This document shows, piece by piece, positions 55,001-62,392 of a stretch of DNA of 64,000 bases (position 1 is the stretch's first letter; every line of letters starts with the position of its first letter). The DNA is from CAYTLW01 sp964438735. GTDB taxonomy: Bacteria; Myxococcota_A; UBA9042. The notes below the pieces were generated by a model. That model was not told where the DNA came from. It saw only the letters and a program-made list of their open reading frames with translations, and searched no databases. Made by a program: the position numbers and the translations under genes. The stretch covers positions 62,001 to 126,000 of the forward strand of contig CAYTLW010000004.1 in NCBI GenBank assembly GCA_964438735.1, written 5' to 3'.

Positions 55001-55284
55001 ACGAGGCGGGCAAAACCCACACCGGCGACAACATCTGCAACGGCAAGGGGCCACACGTCTTCACCAACACCCGCCCCGGCGGGACCCGCTACCAGGATTA
55101 CAAGCTCTTCCACTGCAGCAACTGGAGCTATGGCGGCTCGTCCAGCGAGTACAACAACACGGTGCATCGCGGCGTGGCCGGCGAGAGCGGCAACGCCTGG
55201 TCCAATGTGTGCACGTGGAATCGCTGCAACATGAAGTCGCATATCTACTGCTTCGAGCAGACGGACTTCCTGGTGCCGCCGTAG
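49084..55284 (+). CDS. Giant Cys-rich lipoprotein with NHL repeats and a C-terminal DUF1554 domain
   Basis: A 2066-residue protein. The signal ends LAAALAAGGC (Cys34); an acidic/Thr linker follows. Residues 115-1233 hold about 25 six-Cys modules of 43-46 residues (pattern C-x6-C-x7-C-x11/12-C-x5/6-C-x4-C). Residues about 1295-1610 form an NHL beta-propeller (five to six blades such as GIAVDGAGNVYVGDEYYARV and GVAVDKAGNVYVADRLNHRI). About 1615-1885 carries CDDxNxCTxDxCD units. The C-terminus from about 1888 is a DUF1554 domain (RRVFLSSVKYTADLGGLSGA ... CKALADAQGLGGKWMAWLSD ... HIYCFEQ). It looks like a long stalk presenting two binding domains at the surface. Start ATG 49084 follows a G-rich ribosome site. 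Confidence 0.85.
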   Translation: MNGRGWGAAHWFVGTRFVSTWCIVLAAALAAGGCEAPVETTDEPADTTTGGGEDAIVDATVADQASTGGCKSDDDCEADAPVCDTASGKCEGCTKDDQCDADRHCLDGKCPADVCKKGEKKCDGPGKVARCADNGGAFDPTPCGDKEICEDGNCLKVVCKADSKKCEDNGVATCNKLGTAWGEATKCSDTQTCAAGVCQDHDCKPASTKCENASILTCQEDGLGWKTTACKDGSDGGAAQWCADVEGTPTCQDQTCQPTQTACKDGIAVVCKDDGLGTTVVEDCTKKDPDGGPGKTCISGKCVSLNCVPKSTKCAGKNLVTCKDDGLGVTTKSCGAQMGCEDGKCMPIICLATSEFCDGKVAKKCNLFGTSATVTDDCPKADKTCSKGKCVEYVCKPGAISCGAGGGQVQTCNADGLSYKAKNCTGGTTCVKDTCKPVICTPDSMFCKGAEVKKCDATGTSSATDATCAKDKVCLQGKCVPKVCDAGELKCNGLKATQQCKPSGLGWTDKSCADKTACDKGQCLPQVCSPSALQCDEGKANKCDAKGLKWALAGDCKSKGQNCIAGKCVDYVCKAGAKKCDKGKLATCAKSGMSWSQATCGKDTICDAGSCEPLICTPKQKKCANNKAMVCNDLGTVSKLVSDCTKSKQNCVKGACVDFVCKAKTSKCEAGVRMICADDGMAWNNAACGKGTICEAGACKNVVCEAKKAFCKGHLVQQCNDLGTAAKDGDDCKAKGKACVAGKCVDLLCKPGALSCKSGKLRTCNADGLGWTAKDCAAGTACVSGVCKTVICKADQLACKGSVLQTCDATGTAIAKTVDCAADKKKCSAGKCVAAICKAGTTTCQSGQLATCDAGELSWNKQSCGVGKACDGGKCLAVICTPNKATCKVRQAYKCNATGTANPLLTDCKKLDKACVNGECKPLLCKPGAVKCDGIKLATCNLDGLTWKSADCAKGKACAGAKCVAVACKANEKSCDGFNAMLCNASGTKNELQAACDKQGKACKAGKCVPQVCKPGTKTCLQKDAMVCNADALGWKVTACGGDTVCENGVCAKKICTPFKPFCDAKANAIKMCNPLGTDGVTVTPCKSNELCIGTQCETKVCEPNKQGCKDLATLTVCNSTGTSAKEYPCGSGKVCYKGGCPNKLCEPSAKFCEKNVSIQCAATGLSKSTLADCSKTNQVCVKGKCLDKICKSGALSCIDGQVGTCNSDGMGWTKKPCDDGNACTSNGCKDAKCAYGAPKTCNDGNVCTTDKCDTSNGKCSNKAVGGNCDDGSKCTFGETCVSGVCKEGKWGVVSTLAGTGSSGVADGAANKATFNGPFGVTVGGDGTVYIAGLNGQRIRRIKDGTVSLWAGSSAGFANGKGSAAKFNNPSGIAVDAEGTGYVADQNNHKIRRIEGDGMVTVHAGGKAGFMDGAPEVAQFDHPVGVAVDKAGNVYVADRLNHRIRKINAMGVVNTLAGSGNAGNNDGPAAQARFRYPMGIAVDGAGNVYVGDEYYARVRKVAPNGTVSTLAGGSMGYKDGKGSAAQFAGQLGVAVNLYGQVAVADRKSQRIRLISPDGQVTTIAGTGSASFSDTVANQARFNQPTGVAFDHWGRIVIVDSGNRRIRLLTPSKLSCDDDNVCTKDQCDAKSGKCVFTALQAGTKCNDGSACTSEDKCSDKAQCVGKEKNCGDGNACTDDPCDAASGKCSHINSTAPCDDGNGCTAGDTCKGGKCVSGQPTVCDDKNSCTSDKCDTKAGKCVFTKAQVGAKCDDGDACTSGDACDSAPKCVGKTQKACDDSDLCTKDSCDPKSGNCVHTAIDLKCDDGKACTKDACDPKTGKCGFTNQTDGAACVDKSKVCTEKMTCKGGACQGGVPKACDDKNQCTVDSCDPKTGKCIHKPGGGCVPGRRVFLSSVKYTADLGGLSGADAKCKALADAQGLGGKWMAWLSDASTWPAKRFNKSNFPYVRIDGKLIANNWSDLVDQTIAAPINVDEAGKTHTGDNICNGKGPHVFTNTRPGGTRYQDYKLFHCSNWSYGGSSSEYNNTVHRGVAGESGNAWSNVCTWNRCNMKSHIYCFEQTDFLVPP
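49426..52782 (+). repeat. About 25 six-cysteine modules, alternating two subtypes
   Basis: Averaging 45 codons per unit, the modules alternate between type A (a GLGW/GMSW-like core, 43 aa, C-x11-C-x5-C) and type B (a GT core, 45 aa, C-x12-C-x6-C) from the fifth unit on. The basic duplicated block is therefore about 88 codons. Confidence 0.8.
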
Positions 55285-55419
55285 CGCAAGCGCGTCACCT
55301 TGAAGCAACCCGCCCACCGTGCTAGCAACGCTGGCCCTTCGCAGCCCGTGATCCCACAGTGGTGTCGCGGCAACCGAATGGGCAGCGCCGCATTCCGCGG
55401 CGACTTGCGGAGCATCTTC

Positions 55420-56445
55420 ATGACCACCGTTCTCGTCACCGGCGGCTGCGGCTTCATCGGCGCCAACTTCGTTCACCTGCTGCTGGCCGAGCGGCCCGAC
55501 TGGAACGTGGTGAACGTCGACGTGCTGACCTATGCCGGCAACCTGGCCAACCTGGCCGAAGTGGCCGACAACCCGCGCTATCGCTTTGCCCGCCTCGACA
55601 TCGACGATCGCCCGGCGATGGCCGCGCTGCTGGCCGATCTGGCCGAGGCGCCGCAGTACATCGTCAACTTCGCAGCAGAGTCCCACGTGGACCGCTCCAT
55701 CGACGGCCCGGATGTCTTCGTCAAGACGAACATCCACGGCACCTTCACCCTGCTGGAGCTGGCCCGCGGCATGGACGGCTGCCGCTTCGTGCAGGTCTCC
55801 ACCGACGAGGTCTACGGCTCCCTGGGCGACGAGGGCGTGTTCACCGAAGAGACGCCCATTCAGCCCAACAGCCCCTACTCGGCCAGCAAGGCCTCGGCCG
55901 ACATGCTGGTGCGCTCCTATCACCACACCTTCGGCATGGACGTGGTGACGACCCGCTGCTCGAACAACTACGGTCGCTTCCAGTTCCCCGAAAAACTCAT
56001 CCCGCTGATGATCATCAACGCGGACGCCGGCAAGGCCCTGCCGGTCTACGGCACGGGCCTGAATGTGCGCGACTGGATCCACGTCGAGGATCACTGTCGC
56101 GGCATCCTGGCCGCCACGGAGCGCGGCAAGTCCGGCGAGGTCTACAACTTCGGTGGCCTGGCCGAGCGACCGAACCTCGATATCGTGCACTTCATCGCCG
56201 ACAACGTGCGCGGCGATCGCGACCTGATCCAGTTCGTCCAGGATCGCCCCGGCCACGACTGGCGCTACGCCATGGGCATCGACAAGGCCCAGGCCGAGCT
56301 GGATTGGGGCCCGCGCTGGACCTTCGAGACCGGCCTGGCCGATACGGTGCGCTGGTACCTGGACAACAGACCCTGGTGGGAAGCGGTGCAGAGCGAAGCC
56401 TATCGCGACTTCTACGACCGCTGGTATGGCGAGCGCACGGCATGA
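55420..56445 (+). CDS. rfbB: dTDP-glucose 4,6-dehydratase
   Basis: A 341-residue extended short-chain dehydrogenase that converts dTDP-glucose to dTDP-4-keto-6-deoxyglucose for envelope sugars. Marks: the NAD loop TGGCGFIGANF (8-18), FAAESHVDRSIDGP, STDEVYGSLGDEG with the dehydratase Asp-Glu pair, YSASKASAD (YxxxK), TRCSNNYGRFQFPEKLIPLM, and RPGHDWRYAMGIDKA. Length fits RmlB. The start is ATG 55420, where the conserved MTTVLVTGG begins. Its stop overlaps the start of the aminotransferase gene (ATGA), so the two act in one pathway. Confidence 0.92.
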   Translation: MTTVLVTGGCGFIGANFVHLLLAERPDWNVVNVDVLTYAGNLANLAEVADNPRYRFARLDIDDRPAMAALLADLAEAPQYIVNFAAESHVDRSIDGPDVFVKTNIHGTFTLLELARGMDGCRFVQVSTDEVYGSLGDEGVFTEETPIQPNSPYSASKASADMLVRSYHHTFGMDVVTTRCSNNYGRFQFPEKLIPLMIINADAGKALPVYGTGLNVRDWIHVEDHCRGILAATERGKSGEVYNFGGLAERPNLDIVHFIADNVRGDRDLIQFVQDRPGHDWRYAMGIDKAQAELDWGPRWTFETGLADTVRWYLDNRPWWEAVQSEAYRDFYDRWYGERTA

Positions 56446-57578
56446 GCATCCGCTTCAACGAGCCCTACGTCACCGGCCGCGAGCTGGGTTACCTGCAGCA
56501 GGTGGTCGAGGGCGGCCAGTTCGGCGGCAACGGCAAGTTTACCGGGCGGGCCCAGGACTGGCTCTCCAAGCGTCACGGCTGCGGTAACGTGCTGCTGACC
56601 CACAGTTGCACCGCGGCCCTGGAGATGAGCGCGCTGCTGCTCGATCTGTCGCCTGGCGACGAGGTCATCGTGCCCTCGTTCACCTTCGTCAGCACGGCGA
56701 CGGCGTTCCTGCGCGAAGGGGCCAAGGTCATCTTCTGCGAGGTGACACCGGAGACCATGACCATCGACGTGGCCGACGCCGCCCGTCGGGTCACGCCGCG
56801 CACCCGAGCGATCGTGCCGGTGCACTACGCTGGTGTCGGGGCGGATATGGATGGGGTGGGCGCCCTGGCGCGCTCCCACGGGCTGTCGGTCATCGAAGAC
56901 GCGGCCCAGGGACTGGATGCCCGTCGCGACGGCAAGCTTCTGGGCACCATCGGGCCCCTGGCGACGTTCTCCTTTCACGAGACCAAGAACCTGCACTGCG
57001 GCCTGGGCGGGGCGCTCTACGTCAACGACGAGGCGCTGGCCGACCGCGCCTGGATCCTCTGGGAGCGGGGCACCAATCGGCGCCGCTTTTTCAAGGGCCT
57101 GGTGGACAAGTATTCCTGGGTCGACATGGGCTCGAGCTTCTACCCCAGCGAGCTGCAGGCGGCCTTCCTGCTGGCCCAGCTCGAGGGCATGGAAGCCAAC
57201 ACGGCCGGTCGCCGACGGGTCTGGCATGCCTACGCCGATGGCCTGGCGGAACTGGCGCGACAGGGCCTGCTGAAGCTGCCGGTCATCCCGGACAACTGCG
57301 AGTCCAACTTTCATGCCTACTCCTTCCGCATGAACAGCCCCGATGAAGCCGACGCCATGCGCCATTGGCTCACCGAACGCGGCGTGCAGGCGGTGATCCA
57401 CTACGTGCCCCTGCACGACTCGCCGATGGGTCGCAAGCTGGGCTACGCGCCGGACGACCTGCCGGTGACGCGTCACGAGGCGGCATCTTTGCTGCGCCTG
57501 CCCATGCACGACAACCTTTCGGATGCAGACCTGGACAAGGTCGTCAGCGAGATGCGCGCCTTCTTCGCCCAGCGCTGA
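56442..57578 (+). CDS. wecE: dTDP-4-amino-4,6-dideoxyhexose transaminase (WecE/RffA type)
   Basis: A 378-residue PLP aminotransferase of the DegT/DnrJ/EryC1 family; E. coli WecE has 376. It shows THSCTAALEMSALLLDLSPG, VPSFTFVSTATAFLREGAKV, VIEDAAQGLDA, and the PLP lysine in SFHETKNLHCGLGG; the FHETKN form is typical of WecE rather than of perosamine synthases. It would aminate the 4-keto sugar made by the adjacent RfbB to dTDP-4-amino-4,6-dideoxygalactose (fucosamine type). The start codon overlaps the rfbB stop. Sugar isomer specificity is inferred by family similarity. Confidence 0.88.
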   Translation: MSIRFNEPYVTGRELGYLQQVVEGGQFGGNGKFTGRAQDWLSKRHGCGNVLLTHSCTAALEMSALLLDLSPGDEVIVPSFTFVSTATAFLREGAKVIFCEVTPETMTIDVADAARRVTPRTRAIVPVHYAGVGADMDGVGALARSHGLSVIEDAAQGLDARRDGKLLGTIGPLATFSFHETKNLHCGLGGALYVNDEALADRAWILWERGTNRRRFFKGLVDKYSWVDMGSSFYPSELQAAFLLAQLEGMEANTAGRRRVWHAYADGLAELARQGLLKLPVIPDNCESNFHAYSFRMNSPDEADAMRHWLTERGVQAVIHYVPLHDSPMGRKLGYAPDDLPVTRHEAASLLRLPMHDNLSDADLDKVVSEMRAFFAQR

Positions 57579-57682
57579 GTCGACCGGCCCAACCGATCCC
57601 TCCGTAGATCGAATCCCCGCGCCAGCCGTCCAACAGATTGGACGCACGCCGAAGGGCGCCTCCGCGTGCGCGAGGGGGCCAG

Positions 57683-59068
57683 ATGAAAGGGCAGCGAGAG
57701 GGAGCCGCCGGCGCGCAGCGTCTGGGCGTCGACATCGCCGTGTTGTGGGGCGGCGACCTGCTCAGTGCGCGTTTCTTTGCCCGCCCGGCCCGCATCACCG
57801 CCGGGCCGGGCGGCACCTTCACCATGCCGGCGGATCTCTTCGAAGGCGGCGAATGCGTGCTCGTGCAGGCACATGCCACGGCCGAATTCGGCGTACGCAT
57901 CGACCAGCCGCGGGTCGGTGGCCACCTGGTGGTGGATGGCGAGGTCTTCGATCTCGACGACATCAAGCGCGGCTACATGCCGGCGCTCGAGGGCCCGGTC
58001 GTGCCGCTGACCGCCGGCACTCGGGCGGTGTTGCGTTTTGGCGAGTTCACCTTCGTCGTCGGCCGGCTGCCAGTGCCGCCTCCGGCCCGACGCAGCCTGT
58101 GGACGCCCGACCTGATGCCCCTGGCGCTCTGCCTGTTGCTGGCCGCTTTGCTGACCACAGGGCCGCTCTCGGTGGCCTGGATGTCGCCTGACAAGCTGGC
58201 GGTGGCCCGACCGACCCTGGCCGAGAACACCCCCGCGCGCCACGCGCCGATGATCCTCGTTGAACCGGTGTTGCCGGAGCCACCGAAACAGGCGGCGGCG
58301 GTGCCGCTTGTGCCGCAGCACCTGCTGCCCCCGCGACCGGTCCGGGTGACGCCGCCACGGTCAGCGGAAGCCGACGAGGCCGACAGGTTGGCGAGCGAGC
58401 TCGACGCGCTGCCCGAAGAGGAGCGCATCAAGCGGGCGGATGAGCTGGTCACCGCCAGGATTGACGAGCTGACGCCGCTCCTCGAGGACCTGGTGCCCGG
58501 GCAGCTGCCTCTGATGCTGTTTGACGAGGACGAAGCCGGGCAGCCGCGCCACGTTGCCGGGGGCATCGATCCCACGTTGTTGGGGCTGCCGACCGTACCC
58601 GGCGGCGTGGACCTCGCCACCGATGCAGAACCGGTCGATGAACCATCGGACGACAGCGTGCGCCCAGTGGATGTGCCGGACTTGGGCAAGATGCGCGACG
58701 TGCATCGAACGCGCGTCAAGATCGGGCCCCGCCGCGGTGAAGGGGTCGTCAAGATCCCCAGGCCGAGCAAGAAGGGCGCCTTGAGCCGCGAAGCCATTCG
58801 CCGTCGCATCGCCGCCCGGATCGGCGCGATCCGCGCCTGCTACCAGAAGGGCCTGCAGCGCGATTCCGACCTGCGCGGGCGGCTGCTGGTGCGCTTCATC
58901 ATCGGTCCCGATGGCGTCGTCGCGGGGGCTCGCCTGGCAGATGACGATCTCGGTGACGCCGAGGTCGCCGCCTGCGTGCTCAGCATCGTGCGCACGACAC
59001 GCTTTCCACGGGTGGTGGGCGGCGAGTCGACGACCGTGAAATATCCCTTCGAGTTGCGTCGCAGATGA
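57683..59068 (+). CDS. AgmX/PglI-type membrane protein (TonB-like C-terminus)
   Basis: A 461-residue protein. The N-terminal ~150 residues (SARFFARPARITAGPGGTFT ... LRFGEFTFVVGRLPVPP) form a cytoplasmic beta domain reminiscent of FHA or 'AgmX N-terminal' regions. A single TM segment follows (LMPLALCLLLAALLTTGPLS). A Pro/Ala/Glu periplasmic linker leads to the AgmX/PglI C-terminal domain: IRRRIAARIGAIRACYQKGL, GRLLVRFIIGPDGVVAGARL and ACVLSIVRTTRFPRV. Such proteins take part in gliding-motility or energised envelope machines in myxobacteria, acting like TonB; which system this serves is unknown. ATG 57683 follows GAGGGGG; the frame is open 45 bp further. The 132 bp after its stop, up to hypB, hold nothing recognisable. 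Confidence 0.8.
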   Translation: MKGQREGAAGAQRLGVDIAVLWGGDLLSARFFARPARITAGPGGTFTMPADLFEGGECVLVQAHATAEFGVRIDQPRVGGHLVVDGEVFDLDDIKRGYMPALEGPVVPLTAGTRAVLRFGEFTFVVGRLPVPPPARRSLWTPDLMPLALCLLLAALLTTGPLSVAWMSPDKLAVARPTLAENTPARHAPMILVEPVLPEPPKQAAAVPLVPQHLLPPRPVRVTPPRSAEADEADRLASELDALPEEERIKRADELVTARIDELTPLLEDLVPGQLPLMLFDEDEAGQPRHVAGGIDPTLLGLPTVPGGVDLATDAEPVDEPSDDSVRPVDVPDLGKMRDVHRTRVKIGPRRGEGVVKIPRPSKKGALSREAIRRRIAARIGAIRACYQKGLQRDSDLRGRLLVRFIIGPDGVVAGARLADDDLGDAEVAACVLSIVRTTRFPRVVGGESTTVKYPFELRRR

Positions 59069-59200
59069 CTCGAGTGCAGGTCGCTCACTGGGCCGCCGGC
59101 GCGGCGGTGGGTGAATCGCTATCGTTGCGATCTCCTGCGGGCCTGTGCATTTCGGAGACCGCAGGGCCGGCAGCGGCCGCAGACATCATCGCGGACCTCT

Positions 59201-59992
59201 TCAGGCTGACGGTCGCAGGCGACGAGTCTGTTCGTGCGCAGCCGTCAACCAGACCTGCCAGGCCGCCATGCCCTCTCCCGTGCGTGCGGATAGCTGCAGC
59301 ATGGGCAGGTCGGCACGCAGGCGGCCCAGGTAGCCCAGGCAACGATCGACATCGAAGTCGACGTAGGGCAGCAGGTCGATTTTATTGAGCACGACGAGAT
59401 CTGCGCGAGCGAACATGTCGGGATATTTGATCGGCTTGTCGTCGCCTTCCGTCACCGAGAGGATGACCACCTTGCGCAGCTCGCCCAGGTCGAAGCCCGC
59501 CGGGCAGACCAGGTTGCCGACGTTTTCGATGAACAGAATACTGTCGTCCGGCGGCGCCAGCTTCTGCAGGCCGTGAGCGACCATGTGCGCGTCGAGGTGA
59601 CAGCCGCGGCCGGTGTTGATCTGCAGCGCGGGTGTACCGGTCGCGCGGATGCGATCGGCGTCGTTGCTCGTCTGCTGGTCGCCCTCGATGACCGACAACG
59701 CCCAACGGCGGCGCAAGGAGATCAACGTGCTCACGAGCAGCGTCGTCTTGCCCGAGCCCGGGCTGGACATCAGGTTGAACGCGGAGATCTGACGCTGCCC
59801 GAGCCAGTCCCTGTTGGCGGCGGCGTGGGACTGGTTGGTCGCGAGGATGTCCTGTTCGATACGAACGAGGCGCGCATCATGCGTCGCGTGCTCGTGCCCG
59901 TGTTCGCTGTGATGATGGTGGTGCGCGACCAGTCCTTCCTCGCCCTCGAGTCGCGCGCCATTGTCTCCGCAGCCGCAGTGCCCACACATCAA
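59201..59992 (-). CDS. hypB: Hydrogenase nickel incorporation GTPase HypB
   Basis: A 263-residue GTPase that delivers Ni to the hydrogenase large subunit with HypA. The N-terminus has MCGHCGCG, the high-affinity Ni site of E. coli-type HypB, then a His-rich store HHHHHSEHGHEH. The G domain has Walker A SSPGSGKTTLL, switch-region VIEGDQQTSNDADRI and TGRGCHLDAHMV, IENVGNLVCPA, and NKID. The start is fixed by the ATGA overlap with hypA. It is the last gene of the hydrogenase operon, convergent with the AgmX gene. Confidence 0.95.
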   Translation of the reverse strand: MMCGHCGCGDNGARLEGEEGLVAHHHHHSEHGHEHATHDARLVRIEQDILATNQSHAAANRDWLGQRQISAFNLMSSPGSGKTTLLVSTLISLRRRWALSVIEGDQQTSNDADRIRATGTPALQINTGRGCHLDAHMVAHGLQKLAPPDDSILFIENVGNLVCPAGFDLGELRKVVILSVTEGDDKPIKYPDMFARADLVVLNKIDLLPYVDFDVDRCLGYLGRLRADLPMLQLSARTGEGMAAWQVWLTAAHEQTRRLRPSA

Positions 59993-60330
59993 CTCACCTC
60001 CAGATCCCGGATGCGCAGTTGTTCGCCATCGGTCACTGCCAGCGGGAATGCCTGGCAGTGCGGGCAGCCATCAAAGCGCCTTGGCAACGGCACCGTGGTC
60101 GAGCAATCCGGGCACCAGGCCTTGCCGGAGACCTCGATGACCTCCAGTCGCGCACCCTCGACCACCGTGCCGCGTGCGGCGACATCGAAGCCCAGGCGCA
60201 TCGCCTCTGGCTCGGCACCGGAGAGCTGACCAATCTCCAGGCGCACCACTTCTACCGTGTCGAAATCCTCTGTGCGCGCGCACGCCTCGATGCTCTCGAT
60301 GACGTTCAGGCACAGCGAAAGCTCGTGCAT
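59989..60330 (-). CDS. hypA: Hydrogenase nickel metallochaperone HypA
   Basis: A 113-residue protein. MHELSLCLNV carries the Ni ligand His2, and the zinc finger is CPDC plus CPHC (WCPDCSTTVPLPRRFDGCPHC), both as in HypA/HybF. It brings nickel to HypB for assembly of the [NiFe] site. It lies 40 bp downstream of the hybB-like gene, and its stop overlaps the hypB start. Confidence 0.95.
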   Translation of the reverse strand: MHELSLCLNVIESIEACARTEDFDTVEVVRLEIGQLSGAEPEAMRLGFDVAARGTVVEGARLEVIEVSGKAWCPDCSTTVPLPRRFDGCPHCQAFPLAVTDGEQLRIRDLEVS

Positions 60331-60370
60331 TCACCCTCGGCTGCCGGGCGGTCCGCCAGCGACGCCGACC

Positions 60371-61510
60371 CTACGCCTGCGTCGCTGGCTCCTGGTGAAT
60401 GGTAGGCAACTTGCGCGTCAAAATGACGAGAACCAGGAGACCGCCAGCCACGATGCCCGCCGTGGCCGTGATCTCGATCCAGCTCGGCAGGTAGCCCGAG
60501 GGCGACGTCCGCAGCATGGAGACCAGGGCCACGTCGAGACGATTCATGACCACGCCGGCGATCACCAGCATGGTGCAGCCAAAGAGGCGCAGGCGGTTGT
60601 AGCGCACCCTTCGGCTGAGCAGCAGCGTGCCCGGCACCACCGCGCCGAGGCCCAGCTCGATGATGAAGGCCCAACTCTCGAAGGAGTTCTCCAGCATCAA
60701 GCCCATGGCGTCCCGCCCGTGCAGGTCCATCAGGCGCAGGCCGATGTACACGCCGAGCAGGGGAGGCAGGCCCTTGGCGAAGTCACCCAGCAGACTCGTC
60801 GGCGAACGGTGGACGCCGAACAGACCCGACAGGATATTCTCGAAGATGACCATCGCCAGCCCGACCATGATGGCCGAGACCAGGAAGAGCAGCGGCAGCA
60901 GGGGGGTGAACCAGAGGCCGTGCATCCGGTGACCCATCATCAAGAAGAGCGAGCCGAGCGAACTCTGGTGCATCGTCGACAGGATGATGCCTGCGATGAT
61001 GAAGACCACCATGAGTCGCGACATGAAGCGCACCGCCCGGGTCCAGCGCAGGCGCTCGAAGACCATGGGCAGGAACTCCAGGAAGAGCACGGTGGTGTAC
61101 AGCATCACGCACCAGGCCACCTCGAACATGACCGATTCAGGCTGCCACATGATCAGTGGGTGCCAGATCGCCCACGGGCGGCCCAGGTCCATGAGCAGGC
61201 CCACGACCGCAAGCACGTAGCCCAGGAAAGCGGTCACGATCGCCGGGCGCACGAAGCACTCGAACTTGTGCATGCCGAAGATGTGCACCGTGCCAGCGAC
61301 GACGAAGCCGCCTGCCGCCAGCGCGACACCGCACATCATGTCAAAGCCAATCCACAAGCCCCACGGGAAGGAGTCGTTGAGGTTGGTAGCCGCGCCGAGG
61401 CCCTGCGAGAACCGATACAGGGCGGCACCCAGAAAGCCAAAGGACAGGACGGCCAGAGCGAGTTGAATCGTGACCCTCAGCCGGTGGCCGTTTGTGCGCA
61501 CCCCGCTCAT
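60371..61510 (-). CDS. hybB: HybB-like integral membrane subunit of [NiFe] hydrogenase (NrfD family)
   Basis: A 379-residue protein with about ten TM helices (E. coli HybB has 392). Marks: FPWGLWIGFDMMCGVALAAG, RPAIVTAFLGYVLAVVGLLM, DLGRPWAIWHPLIMWQPESV and VMFEVAWCVMLYTTVLFLEF. It binds no heme; it passes electrons from the HybA ferredoxin to quinone and may conserve proton-motive force. Its start overlaps the hybA stop (ATGA). Confidence 0.92.
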   Translation of the reverse strand: MSGVRTNGHRLRVTIQLALAVLSFGFLGAALYRFSQGLGAATNLNDSFPWGLWIGFDMMCGVALAAGGFVVAGTVHIFGMHKFECFVRPAIVTAFLGYVLAVVGLLMDLGRPWAIWHPLIMWQPESVMFEVAWCVMLYTTVLFLEFLPMVFERLRWTRAVRFMSRLMVVFIIAGIILSTMHQSSLGSLFLMMGHRMHGLWFTPLLPLLFLVSAIMVGLAMVIFENILSGLFGVHRSPTSLLGDFAKGLPPLLGVYIGLRLMDLHGRDAMGLMLENSFESWAFIIELGLGAVVPGTLLLSRRVRYNRLRLFGCTMLVIAGVVMNRLDVALVSMLRTSPSGYLPSWIEITATAGIVAGGLLVLVILTRKLPTIHQEPATQA

Positions 61511-62388
61511 GGCTCCTCCTCACCGGGCTTGTCGTCCTCGCGACGGCTCCGTTTTTCCATCTGGTGCAGCCCGCCCAATAACAGGCCCATGCCCACAATC
61601 CAGCCGGGCAGGCCCTTGATGACCGCGTCGGAGTGCGTCGACCGCACCTCTGCGTCCAGGTTGGGCAGATCGAGTTGCGTCGGCGACAGGCTCGACAACA
61701 GCAGATAGCTCGAGCCGCCGGCCTCGTGCTCGCCGTAGACATGGTCGAAATAGCTGTCGGGATCGTCGGCGATTCGCTTGTGCGCCAGTTTGATCATCTC
61801 CCTGCGCCCACCGGTCACCAGGGCGCCGGTCGGGCAGGCATCGGCGCAGGCCAGCGCGAAGACGCACTTGCGCACGCGCGGCGAGCGGTCAACCCACTCA
61901 TAGCGCGGCACGCCGTACGGGCAGGCAAGCTGACAGTATCGGCAGCCAATGCAGCGGTCAGCCTCGTAGGTCACACCGCCATCGGGCTGCTTCTTGAGCG
62001 CCGCGACCGGGCAAGCCGTCGCGCATCCGGGCACGTTGCAGTGCATGCACTGGTCGCGCGTGAACGTCCACTTGCCGGCTGGGCCAGCACCAGGCTTGGC
62101 CTCGACGACGCGGATCTGCATCCAGGTGTCGGGGCCGAGCCCACGGGGCGCGTCGAACTCCTGGCCGTACTGCTTCATCGGCGTCTTGGCCAGGTCGTTC
62201 TTCTTTCGACAGGCACGCTGGCAGGCACGGCATCCGATACATCTCGTGGCGTCGTAGAGCATCGCCGTCGCGTTGTCGAAGTGCGACGGTGCGGGACGAG
62301 GCGCGGCTTCCGACACCAGGGGAATGGCTGCCGTGCCGGCCGTAGCGCCTGCGGCGATGAGGAATTTGCGTCTATCGAGTTCCGCCAT
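61507..62388 (-). CDS. hybA: HybA-like ferredoxin subunit of hydrogenase, fourth cluster motif incomplete
   Basis: A 293-residue exported protein (E. coli HybA has 328). The Tat signal is LDRRKFLIAAG. Cluster motifs: CIGCRACQRAC, CMHCNVPGCATACP and CIGCRYCQLACP are complete. The fourth reads KCVFALACADACP: one Cys of the usual C-x2-C...C-x3-C set, and the loop of a dozen or so residues around it, are missing in frame. A C-terminal TM (GLPGWIVGMGLLLGGL) anchors it. It should relay electrons between the small subunit and HybB. ATG 62388 has GGAG 8 nt upstream and lies 4 bp after the small-subunit stop. Confidence 0.9.
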   Translation of the reverse strand: MAELDRRKFLIAAGATAGTAAIPLVSEAAPRPAPSHFDNATAMLYDATRCIGCRACQRACRKKNDLAKTPMKQYGQEFDAPRGLGPDTWMQIRVVEAKPGAGPAGKWTFTRDQCMHCNVPGCATACPVAALKKQPDGGVTYEADRCIGCRYCQLACPYGVPRYEWVDRSPRVRKCVFALACADACPTGALVTGGRREMIKLAHKRIADDPDSYFDHVYGEHEAGGSSYLLLSSLSPTQLDLPNLDAEVRSTHSDAVIKGLPGWIVGMGLLLGGLHQMEKRSRREDDKPGEEEP

Positions 62389-62392
62389 GACT

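Noticed and set aside
55359..57578. 739-codon frame reading through rfbB out of frame into wecE
   Set aside because: The first half is Arg/Ala-rich shadow of rfbB; true wecE begins at 56442 with the family-typical N-terminus.
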